Assembly (NCBI GenBank): GCA_938040365.1
Contig: CALHXU010000076.1
Location: forward strand, 1-46,589
Reading direction: 5' to 3'
From: an uncultured Acidimicrobiales bacterium
Lineage (GTDB): Bacteria; Actinomycetota; Acidimicrobiia; Acidimicrobiales; SHLQ01
Length of the DNA: 46,589 nt
Shown: one piece after another, positions 8,308 through 17,106 of the stretch
Layout of the letters: each line of letters opens with the position of its first letter
Position numbering within the stretch: position 1 is the stretch's first letter
Position numbers and translations under genes: made by a program
Notes under the pieces: generated by a model
What the model was told of the DNA's origin: nothing
The model's database searches: none
What the model saw: only the letters and a program-made list of their open reading frames with translations

Positions 8308-9293
8308 GACCAACTCACGCTCATAGACCCCACGATGCTACCTCGTGAGTTCTTGACATTGTGGACAGACCCAGCTGGTGCAAGCACGCCAAGATGTTCG
8401 AGTACGGCCTCCATTGCGAGGTCGGCACCGCGTCGCCCGCCATCACGTGCCTTGAGCGCAATACCAATGCCCCGCTCTGGAAGAGAAGCCATAAAGACCC
8501 CTTCGGCACCAATCTTTGAAATCAAAGGTTCGCGTGTGCGCTTCTGAAGTTCGACCTCGGCTCTTCCCTCCCCCGACATCCAATACGCGTTGGGGACGAG
8601 GGCCTCGACCACTCGCTCGGCAGCAGCGGCGGTCGCTGTATCGATTCCATCCTCTGGTCTTGGATCACCCAGTCGAACCATCGAGGTGGCGAGCTGATGT
8701 AGAGGAATTGCGTGAGTCGGGATTCCGCACCCGTCGATACCGTGTTCCTGGCCCGACAGGTCTGCTCCGGTGAACGCTTCGATCGCGCTGGTCACGAGGC
8801 GCTGCACCGGGTGGTCGGCTTCGATATAGCCAACATGGTCGATTCCGAGGTGACGGGCAATAGCGAGAAACCCGGCGTGTTTGCCAGAGCAACAGTTATG
8901 GATCGGTCGAAATGGCTCGCCAGCGGCCACTAAGCGGTCTGACTCTGCCGGGACGAGGGGCCGAGCAGGTCCACACTCCAGTGCCGATTCATCGAATCCG
9001 ATTCGCGCCAGCATGGCGGCGGTGCGGTCGACGTGTGCTTGCTCGGTGCTGTGACTCGCTGCAGCAAAGGCAACGTCTTGCGAATCGAACGAAAACGCAT
9101 CTGCAGCGCCTGATTGCACGAACGGAATGACTTGAATCGGCTTTAACGACGATCGGGCAATTACCGCGCGATCGGCCTCGCCAAAGGTATGTGTCGGCCC
9201 TAAACGCTCGGTGACTACACAATCGACGAAGTGCTCACTTTCGGCTGAATTACGGGTCAAAAGCACCCGAAGGGCCGAAAATTCTGTGGTCAT
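8304..9293 (-). CDS. Asparaginase II family protein
   Basis: A 329-residue member of the Asparaginase_II family (distinct from AnsA/AnsB), expected to hydrolyse L-asparagine to aspartate and ammonia in the cytoplasm. Family-typical stretches are visible, including RSSLKPIQVIPFVQSGAADAF, the NCCSGKHAGFLA motif and EHGIDGCGIPTHAIPL. The frame is open up to 9398 and would overlap the divergent start of the next gene. The ATG at 9293 (MTTEFSALRV) is preferred for family length, with a purine-rich AGAGG just upstream. Its stop overlaps the GTG of wzm, so an amino-acid hydrolase is coupled to a glycan exporter; whether that is functional is unknown. Confidence 0.88.
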   Translation of the reverse strand: MTTEFSALRVLLTRNSAESEHFVDCVVTERLGPTHTFGEADRAVIARSSLKPIQVIPFVQSGAADAFSFDSQDVAFAAASHSTEQAHVDRTAAMLARIGFDESALECGPARPLVPAESDRLVAAGEPFRPIHNCCSGKHAGFLAIARHLGIDHVGYIEADHPVQRLVTSAIEAFTGADLSGQEHGIDGCGIPTHAIPLHQLATSMVRLGDPRPEDGIDTATAAAAERVVEALVPNAYWMSGEGRAEVELQKRTREPLISKIGAEGVFMASLPERGIGIALKARDGGRRGADLAMEAVLEHLGVLAPAGSVHNVKNSRGSIVGSMSVSWS

Positions 9294-9396
9294 ACCTCTA
9301 AGTCTGGATGAAAAATGCTGATTTCCTTGTTTATGCGAGAGACCAGCTCGGTGGGAATCGAATATGCTGGAAAGACCAGTCTGAAAGGACACGCGC

Positions 9397-10110
9397 ATGA
9401 GCGTTCAAGATTCCTATCGCCCAACAGCAGCAATTAATGCTCCTGAAACCGACCGCGCCAGCTTTATGGCAAAGGTGTACCAACATGTCGGCTTGGCCCT
9501 CGCCGCCTTCATTGGTTTCGAAGTCGTGCTGTTCGTCACCGGCATTGCCGAGGAAATGCGAGAGTTCTTCGTCAACAACGGTCGATTCACCTGGCTGCTC
9601 CTTCTCGGTGCATTCATGTTCATCCAAGGGTTCGCCGCCAAGGCGTCCACGAACCTTGCCGACCCTGGCAAGCAGTACATGGGCCTGTTCGTCGCAGCCT
9701 TTGGCCAAGCGCTGATCTTTGCGCCGTTCCTCTCGCTCGTCTTCTTGGAACAAGGCGGAGGCAACACGGTCGCACAAGCAGCGGTTGTCACGCTCGTTTC
9801 CTTTGCGCTCCTCACCGCCATTGGCCTGTTCACCCGCAAGGACCTCTCGTTCCTGCGCCCAATCGTCATGTGGGGATTTGGTCTCGCACTGATCGCCATC
9901 GTGCTCTCGGCATTCATCGGCGGCATCCAGCTCGGCGTGTGGTTCTCCCTCGCGATGATCGGCCTCTCGGGTGCAGCCATCTTGTACAAGACCCAAGAGA
10001 TCCTGCGCACCTACCCAATCGGCGCTCACGTGCCAGCAGCGGTTGCGCTCTTTAGCTCGCTAATGACGATGTTCTGGTACGTGCTTCGTCTCTTCATGTC
10101 ACGCCGCTAA
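9397..10110 (+). CDS. Bax inhibitor-1/YccA family integral membrane protein
   Basis: Membrane protein of 237 residues with about seven hydrophobic helices after a short polar N-terminus, matching the Bax-inhibitor-1 (UPF0005/TMBIM) family. Family members are linked to calcium leak or membrane-protein quality control, but the substrate here is unknown. The ATG is preceded by AAAGGA at a good distance. It is transcribed divergently from the asparaginase gene with 103 bp between the starts, and stands alone, ended by a strong hairpin. Confidence 0.9.
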   Translation: MSVQDSYRPTAAINAPETDRASFMAKVYQHVGLALAAFIGFEVVLFVTGIAEEMREFFVNNGRFTWLLLLGAFMFIQGFAAKASTNLADPGKQYMGLFVAAFGQALIFAPFLSLVFLEQGGGNTVAQAAVVTLVSFALLTAIGLFTRKDLSFLRPIVMWGFGLALIAIVLSAFIGGIQLGVWFSLAMIGLSGAAILYKTQEILRTYPIGAHVPAAVALFSSLMTMFWYVLRLFMSRR

Positions 10111-10151
10111 GCGATGGGGCTGGTGCAGCCCGCAATATCTAAATGCTCTAG

Positions 10152-10186
10152 AGAAGAGTGAGCCATTGGCTCACTCTTCTTCGTTT
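10152..10186. terminator. Strong hairpin between convergent genes, likely bidirectional terminator
   Basis: A perfect 13-bp stem (AGAAGAGTGAGCC, 10152-10164, with its complement at 10168-10180) encloses a 3-nt ATT loop and is followed by TCGTTTT on the plus strand. It would end the Bax-inhibitor-1 transcript. The same stem contains the TGA stop of the opposing gene (10171-10173), so it may also stop that transcript, although the minus side lacks a T run. Confidence 0.8.
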
Positions 10187-10767
10187 TGCTCCACCGCCGC
10201 GCCCGATTCCGGCAGTGCTTCGACCTCGTCATCGGCGCTGAGCTCGGCCAGTTCGCCTCCAGAAAAGGTGATGTCGTATCTCGGTTCGTCATCCTTTAGC
10301 CGACGTAACTCCCACCGCACGTCACCCTCATATTCGGGGTGCACGTTCCACACCTCGTCGCCAACCGTGAGTTTCGACATTGCCGACTGCACTGTTTCGA
10401 AGTGGATTGGGGTTCGATCGAGGGGAATTGTTTCGACCGGCGCGTAGGTCTTGAGCAGCACCGGGCTTGTCGGACAGTAGTGAATCTCGTCAGAGGTCAC
10501 GACGATCTCGAAGTTTCGTAGCTTCGCTTGCTCATAGACCGGCTGGTTTGGCTTGACGACCTTATTGATCGTGCGTCGCAGCATCCGCAACGGTTGCATC
10601 GGGATTGCATATGCCGTGACGAGCAATCCGGAGAACTGCTGGTTTGGGTCAGAACCGAACGTGCCAATAACACCGTGGCCAGGTAAGAGCACGGGAACAT
10701 TGATCCGAACCTTCGCATCGACCGTCTCTTGCCTCGCGGCCACAAAGTCTTTCATCGGTCGCGCCAT
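10171..10767 (-). CDS. Conserved-looking hypothetical protein downstream of pyruvate carboxylase
   Basis: Unrecognised soluble protein of 198 residues. It has no signal peptide or membrane helix, a mixed alpha/beta composition with several Val/Ile-rich strands (KVRINVPVLLPGHGVIGTFG, RNFEIVVTSDEIHYC), and an acidic C-terminal tail of about 25 residues ending EQNEEE. It starts 11 bp after the pyruvate carboxylase stop on the same strand, so it is probably co-transcribed and may act with, or be regulated like, that enzyme (inference). No catalytic motif is evident. The ATG start at 10767 is the only good choice. Confidence 0.75.
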   Translation of the reverse strand: MARPMKDFVAARQETVDAKVRINVPVLLPGHGVIGTFGSDPNQQFSGLLVTAYAIPMQPLRMLRRTINKVVKPNQPVYEQAKLRNFEIVVTSDEIHYCPTSPVLLKTYAPVETIPLDRTPIHFETVQSAMSKLTVGDEVWNVHPEYEGDVRWELRRLKDDEPRYDITFSGGELAELSADDEVEALPESGAAVEQNEEE

Positions 10768-10778
10768 AACGACTTCGC

Positions 10779-13700
10779 TCAGCCTTCCAAGACCGCTTCG
10801 GGGCTCGACGCAAGTCCCGTCGGCCGAATCACCAGAATCAAGTCGCCACCTTCGAGGGACGATCCCGGAACGGCGGCGATCCGTTCGACCGTTCCGTCGA
10901 TGGGCGCAGAGATGGTCGATTCCATCTTCATTGCCTCGATGACCGCAACAGCCGAGCCCGACTCGACCTCGTCTCCAACCTCGACCGACACGTTGATCAC
11001 ACCGCGGAACGGCGCGCCGACATGACCCGGTCGAGATGGATCAACCCGTTCGGTTTTGGGTCGGTCCGTTGCAATGGAACGATCTCGAGTGTCGATATCT
11101 CGGGTTTGTCCGTTCACCGCGAAGCTGACCCGACGAAAGCCCTCTTCATCTGCGTCGCTGATCGCCTTGAGGCCGAGCAGAAGTCGCACGCCGCGACCGA
11201 GTCCGACCGATGCCTCGTGATCGCGCGTGTCGAGCCCGTACCAAAACAACAGTGAGGGAAGTACGGCCAAGTTTCCGTAGCGTTCCCGTTGCTCGGCTTG
11301 TGCTGCAGATGGCCCAGGGAACAAGAGCTTGTTGAGCGTCGCCCGGCGATCGTCTCCGGTGAGACCTTCAGCATCGGTCTCGGACAGATCCTCGTGGTGC
11401 GGCTCCCAGCTTCGACCTTCGACCGCCTTTGATCGGAACGGTTCGGGGAACCCTCCAGGTGGGGTGCCGAGCTCGCCGTGGAGGAACCCAACGACCGAGT
11501 CGGGGAGGTCGACCGTCTCTGGGGAATCGAACAGCTGCTGTGGGGTAACCCCCGACGCCACGAGGTGGAGCGCCAAGTCGCCAACGACCTTCGACGACGG
11601 GGTTACTTTGATTGGCCGGCCGAGCATCTCGTTGCATGCGGCATAGAGGTGTTCGACCTCTTCGAACCGGTGGCCGAGGCCGAGCGCTCGTGCCTGGGAG
11701 CGCAGGTTCGAAAGCTGCCCGCCCGGAATCTCGTGTCGGTATACGGTGCCGGTCGGAGAAGCCAATCCAGCCTCGAAAGGTGCATACACCTTGCGCACTG
11801 CCTCCCAATACGGCTCGAGGTCGCCGATTGCATCGAGCGAGACGCCAGAAGCACGCTCGCCGTCGTCTGTCACCGACACAACCGCAGCCATCGACGGTTG
11901 CGAGGTCATTCCCGATAATGGCGGCGCTGCAGCATCGACCGCATCGACACCGGCCTCGATCGCCGCGAGATAGGTCGCGACCTGACCACCGCTCGTGTCG
12001 TGGGTGTGCAGTTGAACAGGATGGTCAAAGCGAGACCGCAAGGCGCCGACCAGCGTGCGCGCCGCCTCGGGCCGAAGCAGACCAGCCATGTCCTTAATGC
12101 AGAGAATGTGCACGCCAGCATCGACGAGTTTCTCGGCGACGCCGAGGTAGTAGTCGAGTGTGTAGAGGTCTTCAGCCGGGTTTGTGAGGTTGCCCGAATA
12201 GCAGATCGTTCCCTCAGCAAGCCCTCCGACGTCGAGCACAGCGTCGATCGCCGGACGCATCTGTTCGATGTCGTTGAAGGCATCGAACACCCGAAAGATG
12301 TCCATGCCGGTTTCTTTCGCCTCGGCAACGAAGCTCTCGGCGACCATGTCGGGGTACGGCGAGTAGCCAACCGTGTTCCGACCGCGGAGCAACATCTGTG
12401 TGCAGATGTTGGGCGCAGCTTCTCGCAACCGTTCGAGACGTTCCCATGGGTCTTCGTGCAAGAAACGCAGCGCCACATCGAACGTTGCTCCACCCCAACA
12501 TTCGAGGCTGAACAGTTCGGGCATCGTGTGTGCGATTTGGCGAGCGCCGGCAACGAGGTCGATCGTCCGGACCCGGGTGGCGAGTATCGATTGGTGCGCA
12601 TCACGAAGCGTCGTATCGGTAATCGCCACCGCCTTTTGTGCTCGCAACTCGGCGGCAAAGGCAGCGGGCCCAAGCGCAACCAAACGCTGGCGCGTGCCCG
12701 GCTGGGGCTCGGCACTCGGCCGTTCCGCAAGCTTGGTCGCAGGGTTGACGCGTGTCGGTGCGGGTCCGTGCGGTTGGTTGACCGTGATGTCGGCGAGGTA
12801 ACGAAGCAAGCGGGTTGCCCGGTTGGCCCCTACCGAGGCAGCGGTGAGTTCGGGGCGTTGATCGATAAACGCGGTCGTCACCGCGCCAGAGATGAATTGT
12901 TCGTCTTCGAGAATTGCTCGAAGGAACGGCTGGTTGGTGGCAACCCCGCGGACCCGGTACTCGGCGAGTGTCCGCTGTAGTCGGCGCACCACCGTCGGGA
13001 AGTCTCGACCTCGACACGTGATCTTTTCGATCATCGAATCGAAGTACGGGGTGATTTCGACTCCCTGATAGACGCAACCGTCGAGGCGAACTCCCGGTCC
13101 AGTAGCGGGACGATAGGCGTTGATTCGGCCGGTGTCTGGGCGAAAGTCGTTCGCCGGATCTTCGGCGGTTACACGACATTGCATTGCGTAGCCCCGAACG
13201 GTGATCGACTCCTGATCGAGTCCGAGGTCCGCGAGCGAATGACCAGATGCGATCCGGAGCTGTGACTCGACGAGGTCAACATCGGTGATCTCTTCTGTCA
13301 CCGTGTGTTCTACCTGGATGCGAGGGTTCATCTCGATAAAGACATGCCGGTCGGTGCTATCGACGAGGAATTCGACGGTACCGGCGTTTTTGTAGTCGAT
13401 CGACTTCGCGAAACGAACCGCATCGTCGAGAAGTTGCGCTCGTACGTCGGGATCAAAGTTCGGAGCAGGAGCGAGTTCGACAACCTTCTGGAAGCGTCGC
13501 TGCACCGAGCAATCTCGTTCGTAGAGGTGAATGACCCCACCCTGGCCATCGGCCAAGACCTGCGCTTCGATGTGGCGCACGTTCGTCATGGCCTCCTCGA
13601 GAAAGACCGTCGAATCGCCAAACGCGCTCTGTGCCTCGCGGCGGGCAGCGTCGACCGCGGCGGTGAGGTCATTGGGGTCATCGATACGTCGGAGCCCTCG

Positions 13701-14195
13701 GCCGCCGCCACCTGCAGCTGCTTTCACAAAGATCGGAAACCCAATGTCGGCAGCAAAGTCGAGCGCGACCGCAGGATCTTCGATCGGTGGCGACTGTTGA
13801 AGCACCGGCAGGTTCGCTGCCTCAGCCGCCTCGCGGGCGCGCATTTTGTTTCCGGTCAGCTTGAGTACGTTCGAGCCGGGGCCCACAAAGGTAATACCAG
13901 CCACCTCACAGGCTTCGGCGAGGTCGGGGCTCTCGGAGAGGAATCCATAGCCGGGATAGATCGCGTCGGCACCAGCATCGAGCGCGGTTCGCACGATGAG
14001 GTCGTGATCGAGATAGGCCCGCACGGGATGGCCTCGCTCGCCAATCTCGTAGGCCTCGTCCGCCTTGATCCGATGAAGCGCCTTTCGGTCTTCCCACGGA
14101 TGAATCGCAACCGTCTTGATCCCGAGCTGAGTGGCAGCCCGAAACGCTCGAATGGCGATCTCCCCACGATTCGCTACGAGTACTTTTTCGATCAC
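10779..14195 (-). CDS. pyc: Pyruvate carboxylase
   Basis: Biotin enzyme of 1138 residues that converts pyruvate, bicarbonate and ATP to oxaloacetate (anaplerosis). All three parts are on one chain. The N-terminal biotin carboxylase (about 1-450) has MIEKVLVANRGEIAIR, a glycine-rich AAAGGGGRGLR and FIEMNPRIQVEHTVTEE. The central carboxyltransferase begins at about ITDTTLRDAHQS. The C-terminal biotinyl domain carries the lysine in EAMKMES. Length and order match the actinobacterial single-chain form. The start is GTG at 14195 behind a GGGGGC-type ribosome-binding site. A small unknown gene follows 11 bp later. Confidence 0.97.
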   Translation of the reverse strand: MIEKVLVANRGEIAIRAFRAATQLGIKTVAIHPWEDRKALHRIKADEAYEIGERGHPVRAYLDHDLIVRTALDAGADAIYPGYGFLSESPDLAEACEVAGITFVGPGSNVLKLTGNKMRAREAAEAANLPVLQQSPPIEDPAVALDFAADIGFPIFVKAAAGGGGRGLRRIDDPNDLTAAVDAARREAQSAFGDSTVFLEEAMTNVRHIEAQVLADGQGGVIHLYERDCSVQRRFQKVVELAPAPNFDPDVRAQLLDDAVRFAKSIDYKNAGTVEFLVDSTDRHVFIEMNPRIQVEHTVTEEITDVDLVESQLRIASGHSLADLGLDQESITVRGYAMQCRVTAEDPANDFRPDTGRINAYRPATGPGVRLDGCVYQGVEITPYFDSMIEKITCRGRDFPTVVRRLQRTLAEYRVRGVATNQPFLRAILEDEQFISGAVTTAFIDQRPELTAASVGANRATRLLRYLADITVNQPHGPAPTRVNPATKLAERPSAEPQPGTRQRLVALGPAAFAAELRAQKAVAITDTTLRDAHQSILATRVRTIDLVAGARQIAHTMPELFSLECWGGATFDVALRFLHEDPWERLERLREAAPNICTQMLLRGRNTVGYSPYPDMVAESFVAEAKETGMDIFRVFDAFNDIEQMRPAIDAVLDVGGLAEGTICYSGNLTNPAEDLYTLDYYLGVAEKLVDAGVHILCIKDMAGLLRPEAARTLVGALRSRFDHPVQLHTHDTSGGQVATYLAAIEAGVDAVDAAAPPLSGMTSQPSMAAVVSVTDDGERASGVSLDAIGDLEPYWEAVRKVYAPFEAGLASPTGTVYRHEIPGGQLSNLRSQARALGLGHRFEEVEHLYAACNEMLGRPIKVTPSSKVVGDLALHLVASGVTPQQLFDSPETVDLPDSVVGFLHGELGTPPGGFPEPFRSKAVEGRSWEPHHEDLSETDAEGLTGDDRRATLNKLLFPGPSAAQAEQRERYGNLAVLPSLLFWYGLDTRDHEASVGLGRGVRLLLGLKAISDADEEGFRRVSFAVNGQTRDIDTRDRSIATDRPKTERVDPSRPGHVGAPFRGVINVSVEVGDEVESGSAVAVIEAMKMESTISAPIDGTVERIAAVPGSSLEGGDLILVIRPTGLASSPEAVLEG

Positions 14196-14290
14196 ATCGC
14201 CCCCTTTGTGACTCCCTCACCGTAGCGGCCATTTTCGGTGTTGTCCGGATTCGTGTTTTCGCCAAGTGATCAAAGGCGACAGACTCAAAC

Positions 14291-15268
14291 ATGCGAGCAA
14301 TTCATGTACCCAGTGCCGGCGGACCAGAAGTTCTCTCCGTGGTCGAGATCGACCCTCCCGAGGCCGGGCCCGGCGAGGTGCTGATCAATGTCAGCGCAGC
14401 TGGCGTGAATTTCATCGACACCTACCACCGCAGCGGCTTGTACGCCGTGGACTATCCGTTTACCCCCGGCGTTGAGTGCGCGGGCGTCGTCTCGGCGCTC
14501 GGTCCAGACGTGACGAATCTCGCGGTTGGCGATCGCGTTGCGATCGTCGGCACGTTGGGGGCGTACGCCGAGGTGCTGGCTGCGCCCGCCGACCGGTGCG
14601 TGCACGTTCCCGACGACGTCGAACTCGATATCGCCGCTGCTGCGATGCTCCAGGCAATGACCGCCCACTACCTCATCACCGACACCTACCCGGTGCGGCG
14701 AGGTGATCAGTGCCTAATCCACGCGGGTGCGGGCGGAACCGGAAACCTCGCAATTCAGCTCGCCAAACAAACCGGCGCGACGGTCTACACCACGGTCGGG
14801 ACGCCAGCGAAGGCCGAAATCGCCGCAGCCGCTGGCGCAGATCACGTCATTGACTACACCGAGAAGGACTTCGCCACCGAGATCCGTGCGATCTCGGGAA
14901 GCGAGCGTCCACTCGACGTGGTGTTCGACGGGGTGGGCGCGACGGTCTTCGAACAAAGCATGAGTTTGCTCCGAACGCGCGGCCTCATGGCAACCTTCGG
15001 CAACGCATCGGGTGCGGTTCCACCGGTTGCGCCGCTCGATCTCATGGCAGCCGGATCGATCTACCTCACCCGGCCGACGCTGTTCGACTACATCCAAACC
15101 CGCGACGAGCTCGTCGACCGCGCAGACGCGGTGTTCGAAATGATCTCCGATAAGACCCTCGAGATTCGCGTTGGCGAACGGTACACACTCGACGATGCCG
15201 CCCAAGCACACACCGACCTTGAGGCGCGCCGAACTATGGGCAAACTCTTGATTATCCCGTCGTTGTGA
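14291..15268 (+). CDS. Zinc-independent quinone oxidoreductase (Qor-like MDR family)
   Basis: Cytoplasmic NADPH-dependent medium-chain reductase of 325 residues. It has the GroES-like N-terminal domain (GVNFIDTYHRSGLYAVDYPFTPGVECAG), the quinone-reductase signature region, and a Rossmann domain with the AGAGGTGN nucleotide loop in place of the common AxxGGVG. No structural or catalytic zinc ligands are seen, consistent with the QOR branch. It probably reduces quinones or related enones. It is divergent from pyruvate carboxylase with 95 bp between the starts; no regulator is adjacent. ATG start. Confidence 0.93.
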   Translation: MRAIHVPSAGGPEVLSVVEIDPPEAGPGEVLINVSAAGVNFIDTYHRSGLYAVDYPFTPGVECAGVVSALGPDVTNLAVGDRVAIVGTLGAYAEVLAAPADRCVHVPDDVELDIAAAAMLQAMTAHYLITDTYPVRRGDQCLIHAGAGGTGNLAIQLAKQTGATVYTTVGTPAKAEIAAAAGADHVIDYTEKDFATEIRAISGSERPLDVVFDGVGATVFEQSMSLLRTRGLMATFGNASGAVPPVAPLDLMAAGSIYLTRPTLFDYIQTRDELVDRADAVFEMISDKTLEIRVGERYTLDDAAQAHTDLEARRTMGKLLIIPSL

Positions 15269-15308
15269 TGCCCGTCCTCAGCTTCTGGGTTTTGGTGTCC
15301 GGGCTGGA

Positions 15309-16355
15309 CTAGCGCGACGCCATGAGCGGCATGATCTTCTCGCCGAACTCCTTTGTGGCGACCGGATAGTCATCAAACACACACATGACACCCTTGACGC
15401 CGGGAATCTCGGCTACCTCGTCGAGGCGTGCTGCGATCGTTGCGTGGCTCCCAACGATGGCGCCAATGTTGAGGTTGAACGCCTGTTGCATGTCAGCGAT
15501 CTTTTCGGCGGTCGCACCTGCGGTGTCCATTTCGGCGGCACCGATGAGGAACTTGATCGCTTCGAGGTCGGCACCATCTTTGTAGTGCTGCCACTTTGCC
15601 TCGGCCGCTTCATCGGTATCGGCCATGGTGATCTGGAACAAGACGTACACACCGACGTCTCGGCCGGTCTTCTCTGCAGCGGCGACCAAACGCGAAGCGT
15701 CGTTGCGGACAACGTCGAGGTCTTCGGTTCCAATGATGAACTGGAAGTCGCCATATTCGGCGCAGAACTCCATGCCGCGGTCGCTTTGGCCAGCACAGAC
15801 CAGCGGCACCTTGCCATCGCGGGGCGGCGGCGAAAGCCGACAGTCGTCCATTTCGAAGTACTCGCCCTTCAAGTCCGACACGCCGTCGGCCCACAGCTCC
15901 TGCATGATCTTGACGTACTCGGTGGCGTAGTCGTACCGCTTCTCGAGATACCAGTCACCTGGCCAGACGCCCATCTGGGAGTACTCGATTTGGTTCCATC
16001 CCGACACGATGTTGATGCCGAAGCGGCCATCTGAGATGTCATCGATCGTCGATGCCATTCGAGCGACCATCGCTGGTTCCATCGTCGGGAGCGCGACCGA
16101 TGCGAATAGGTTGATCTTGTTGGTCGCTGCTGCGAGGCCAGCCATGAGCGTGAACGACTCGAGGTTGTGGTCCCAGAACTCGGTGTCGCCACCAAAGCCC
16201 CGGAGCTTGACCATGCTCAACAAGAACTCGAACCCTGCCTCCTCAGCGTTGACCGCCGTCTCGTGGTTGAGTGCGAAGCTCGGCATGTACTGCGGCGAGT
16301 TCTTCGACATCATCCAGCCGTTGTTACCAATTGGGATAAAGATTCCTAAGTCCAT
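15309..16355 (-). CDS. rutA: RutA-like pyrimidine monooxygenase (LLM-class flavin-dependent)
   Basis: Flavin-dependent monooxygenase of 348 residues in the bacterial-luciferase superfamily. It closely follows E. coli RutA as I recall it: IPIGNNGWM, LRGFGGDTEFWDHNLESFTL, SDGRFGINIVSGW, CAGQSDRGMEF and a C-terminal FDDY segment occur in the same order and spacing. RutA oxidatively opens the uracil ring to ureidoacrylate, using FMNH2 from a reductase (RutF). No rutC, D, E, F or G gene is in the window. The only possible partner is the amidohydrolase 82 bp upstream on the same strand. ATG start. Confidence 0.88.
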   Translation of the reverse strand: MDLGIFIPIGNNGWMMSKNSPQYMPSFALNHETAVNAEEAGFEFLLSMVKLRGFGGDTEFWDHNLESFTLMAGLAAATNKINLFASVALPTMEPAMVARMASTIDDISDGRFGINIVSGWNQIEYSQMGVWPGDWYLEKRYDYATEYVKIMQELWADGVSDLKGEYFEMDDCRLSPPPRDGKVPLVCAGQSDRGMEFCAEYGDFQFIIGTEDLDVVRNDASRLVAAAEKTGRDVGVYVLFQITMADTDEAAEAKWQHYKDGADLEAIKFLIGAAEMDTAGATAEKIADMQQAFNLNIGAIVGSHATIAARLDEVAEIPGVKGVMCVFDDYPVATKEFGEKIMPLMASR

Positions 16356-16437
16356 GCAACAGCTCTAGCATGTTACGCCCGTCACATGTCGGGTAATTTC
16401 GATAGCGTAACGTTCCCTTTACAGTTCCGGGGCGCGG

Positions 16438-17070
16438 TCAGCTGATGCCTTCGGCGAGATAATCCAGCCCGGTGTGCTCATCGATGACATCGCCGTATTT
16501 TGCGGCGATGTCGAAAAGGTTTGCTTCGTGCACGGCGTTCGTTCGGTCGCCAACGGCTTCGCGAATGATGAACGGCGCGAACCCAAAGGCGGACGCATCG
16601 GTCACCGTCGCCCGCACACATCCACTCGTCGAGACCCCACAGACCAGAACCGTATCAACGCCGAGCACTTGCAGTTCTTCGTTGAGAGTCGTCCCGAAGA
16701 ACCCTGACGCGTGTTGTTTGGTGACGACGACCTCATCGGGATCAGGGGTGAGGCCCGGTACCCAGTCGGCGAGCGGATTGCCGCGATCGAACGAGTTGAG
16801 GGCGCCGACCTTTTGGTACCACACTCCCCCATTTGCCCCGCCCGGTTCGTACTCAACTCGCGTCCACAGGACCGGAACACTCGCTGTTCGTGCCGCCTCG
16901 ACCACGCGCTTTGCCGAGTTCACGACTTCGGGACGGTCGAGGTAAAGAGGCGAGCCTTCGGTGAAATAGGCCTGGCACATATCGACGACGATGACGCCAG
17001 GATGGGTACCAAACTCGGTTGCACGACCAAAGCCGGCCTCCTCGTAACTTGCCGTGGTGAGGTCATCCAT
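16438..17070 (-). CDS. Isochorismatase-fold amidohydrolase (N-carbamoylsarcosine amidase / RutB-like)
   Basis: Cysteine hydrolase of 210 residues. The Asp-Lys-Cys catalytic triad of the family is apparent: Asp in VIVVDMCQAYF (about residue 30), Lys in VVTKQHASGFFG, and Cys in GVSTSGCVRAT. The N-terminal region resembles N-carbamoylsarcosine amidohydrolases. Because it lies directly upstream of a RutA-like gene on the same strand, it could serve as the ureidoacrylate amidohydrolase (RutB role), but that is inference from context. It is divergent from the isocitrate-lyase-family gene, with only 36 bp between start codons. Confidence 0.85.
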   Translation of the reverse strand: MDDLTTASYEEAGFGRATEFGTHPGVIVVDMCQAYFTEGSPLYLDRPEVVNSAKRVVEAARTASVPVLWTRVEYEPGGANGGVWYQKVGALNSFDRGNPLADWVPGLTPDPDEVVVTKQHASGFFGTTLNEELQVLGVDTVLVCGVSTSGCVRATVTDASAFGFAPFIIREAVGDRTNAVHEANLFDIAAKYGDVIDEHTGLDYLAEGIS

Positions 17071-17090
17071 GGAGCGAAACTACACCGGGC

Positions 17091-17104
17091 ATGCAATAGT
17101 GCAT
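17091..17104. promoter_or_regulatory. Candidate operator in a 36-bp divergent start region
   Basis: The inverted repeat ATGCA-ATAG-TGCAT sits between two divergent start codons (17070 and 17107). There is no room for a Shine-Dalgarno before the plus-strand ATG, so that transcript may be leaderless, with this repeat next to its promoter. The arms are short, so chance symmetry is possible. Confidence 0.25.
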
Positions 17105-17106
17105 AT

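Noticed and set aside
16711-17106. N-terminal extension of the isocitrate-lyase-family gene
   Set aside because: It runs through the opposing amidohydrolase gene, and the family begins near MVQFLGPT at 17107.
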